Shown: in pieces, positions 12,453-13,334 of the stretch
Layout of the letters: every line of letters starts with the position of its first letter
Position numbering within the stretch: the stretch's first letter is position 1
NCBI GenBank assembly: GCA_903879975.1
Contig: CAIRNL010000625.1
Location: forward strand, 1-13,334
Source: an uncultured Chloroflexota bacterium
GTDB lineage: Bacteria > Chloroflexota > Anaerolineae > Caldilineales > Caldilineaceae
DNA: 13,334 nt
Direction of reading: 5' to 3'
Program-made: the position numbers and the translations under genes
The notes under the pieces: generated by a model
The model's database searches: none
The model's input: the letters and a program-made list of their open reading frames with translations, nothing else
What the model was told of the DNA's origin: nothing

Positions 12453-13334
12453 TCAATCCCTGTCCGGCAACAGGTTCTTGAGCCAGTTCTTCGCTACTGC
12501 GAACATTCGACTGCGTGTGGCACTGCCGCTGCCGTGATCTGCCTCGAAACGGCGGTGCATAGCGCGGGCATCTTCCTTCATCCCCCACAGCAGCAGCCCA
12601 ACCGATGTGGCATAGCTGGGCAACTGCAGAGAGCGGCTCAGCCCGCTGATGGGCAGGCTGGCCTGGGCAGCGCCGACACGGACTGGCAGCCCCAGTGCGC
12701 TGCGTCCCAGTTCTGCGAAGCCCGGCAATTGGCTGCAGCCGCCCGTGAGCACGATCCCTGCGGGCAGCCGGTCGCGGAAGCCCTTTGCACTGAGGCGATC
12801 TGTGATAATCTCCATCATTTCCAACGCGCGCGCCTCCAACACATCGCAGACAAAGCGGCGGCTGAAGCTGCGCTCAGCCCTCTCGCCAAAGACACTTGCC
12901 CAGACCGCCTCATCCGGCGCCACACGCTCAGGGAGCAGCGTGCCGTAGCGCAACTTGAGATCTTCAGCAGTCTCAAATGGGCAGCGTAGCCCGACCGCCA
13001 CGTCGTTGGTCAGATGGTTGCCCCCCATGTCCAGGATCGTGGTATGGCAGAGTGCGTTATCGATAAAGACCGCCAAATCGGAAGTACCGCCGCCCATGTC
13101 GACAACCGCCACCCCCATGCGCCGCTCTTCAGGGCGCAACACCGCCTCGTTGGCGCCAAGTGGCTCCAACACCAGCTCGTCCACGTCGATGCCGTGGACC
13201 ACCACACACTGCACGAGGTTACTCACTGCGCTGCTGCTGCCGGTGACGATATGGGCGTCCACCTCCAGGCGATAAGCACTCATGCCGACCGGCTGCTGGA
13301 CCTCGGTCTCGCCGTCCACTGTCCACGAGCGGGC
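12453..13334 (-). CDS. ftsA: Cell division protein FtsA, C-terminal 293 residues, cut by the window edge
   Basis: Actin-like ATPase that tethers FtsZ filaments to the membrane. The N-terminus lies beyond the right edge; the first complete codon is at 13334, with no start inside the window (the GTG at 13319 is internal). Visible features, numbered from the first codon: TVDGETEVQQPVGMSAYRLE (5-24) in the family's conserved region, LEVDAHIVTG, phosphate-2 motif VVDMGGGTSDLAVF (77-90), DMGGNHLTNDVAVGLRCPFETAEDLK, and the adenosine motif GIVLTGGCSQLPGFAELG. The C-terminus RSRMFAVAKNWLKNLLPDRD holds the amphipathic membrane-targeting helix typical of FtsA. ftsZ follows after a 208-base gap. A full protein would be about 400-420 residues. 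Confidence 0.95.
   Translation of the reverse strand, partial: ARSWTVDGETEVQQPVGMSAYRLEVDAHIVTGSSSAVSNLVQCVVVHGIDVDELVLEPLGANEAVLRPEERRMGVAVVDMGGGTSDLAVFIDNALCHTTILDMGGNHLTNDVAVGLRCPFETAEDLKLRYGTLLPERVAPDEAVWASVFGERAERSFSRRFVCDVLEARALEMMEIITDRLSAKGFRDRLPAGIVLTGGCSQLPGFAELGRSALGLPVRVGAAQASLPISGLSRSLQLPSYATSVGLLLWGMKEDARAMHRRFEADHGSGSATRSRMFAVAKNWLKNLLPDRD

Overview
This 13.3 kb window is chromosomal housekeeping DNA from a high-GC bacterium. The best guess is Chloroflexota (Anaerolineae/Caldilineales-like). That guess rests on gene content: a class II (B12-dependent) ribonucleotide reductase carrying two inteins, an ftsA-ftsZ pair, a greA-lysS pair and an amylosucrase. It is an inference, not a phylogenetic result.

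Layout from left to right. At 1-1364 a minus-strand pair reads greA then lysS; lysS runs off the left edge before its motif 2. At 1365-1855 is a 490-base gap with a good sigma70-type minus-strand promoter, a strong minus-strand intrinsic terminator about 70 bases beyond it, and an 18-base palindrome: either a small RNA gene or an attenuated greA leader. At 1856-4637 a plus-strand pair encodes a SAM-dependent methyltransferase and an amylosucrase, closed by an intrinsic terminator. At 4864-10047 on the minus strand is a 1727-residue NrdJ precursor with two in-frame inteins (410 and 444 residues), ending in a very strong terminator that faces the amylosucrase terminator. At 10270-10734 is nrdR, whose promoter is covered by two tandem NrdR boxes. 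From 11099 to the right edge are ftsZ and a partial ftsA on the minus strand, with a short leader ORF overlapping the ftsZ start and a hairpin terminator after ftsZ.

How the genes fit together. ftsA, ftsZ, nrdR and nrdJ lie in that order on one strand and link cell division with deoxynucleotide supply. NrdR seems to repress its own promoter, but no NrdR box is visible before nrdJ. GreA and LysRS serve transcription and translation. The methyltransferase-amylosucrase pair is a metabolic unit that would build alpha-1,4-glucan from sucrose in the cytoplasm.

The most notable biology is the doubly interrupted NrdJ. The first intein sits immediately before the cysteine that carries the catalytic thiyl radical, and the second lies in the conserved SISKT active-site loop. 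All splicing residues are present in both, so activity should depend on two splicing events. Both homing-endonuclease domains have lost or altered catalytic acidic residues and look unable to home. The second point of interest is the promoter-terminator pair upstream of greA, which resembles in layout the terminated greA leader (GraL) of E. coli.
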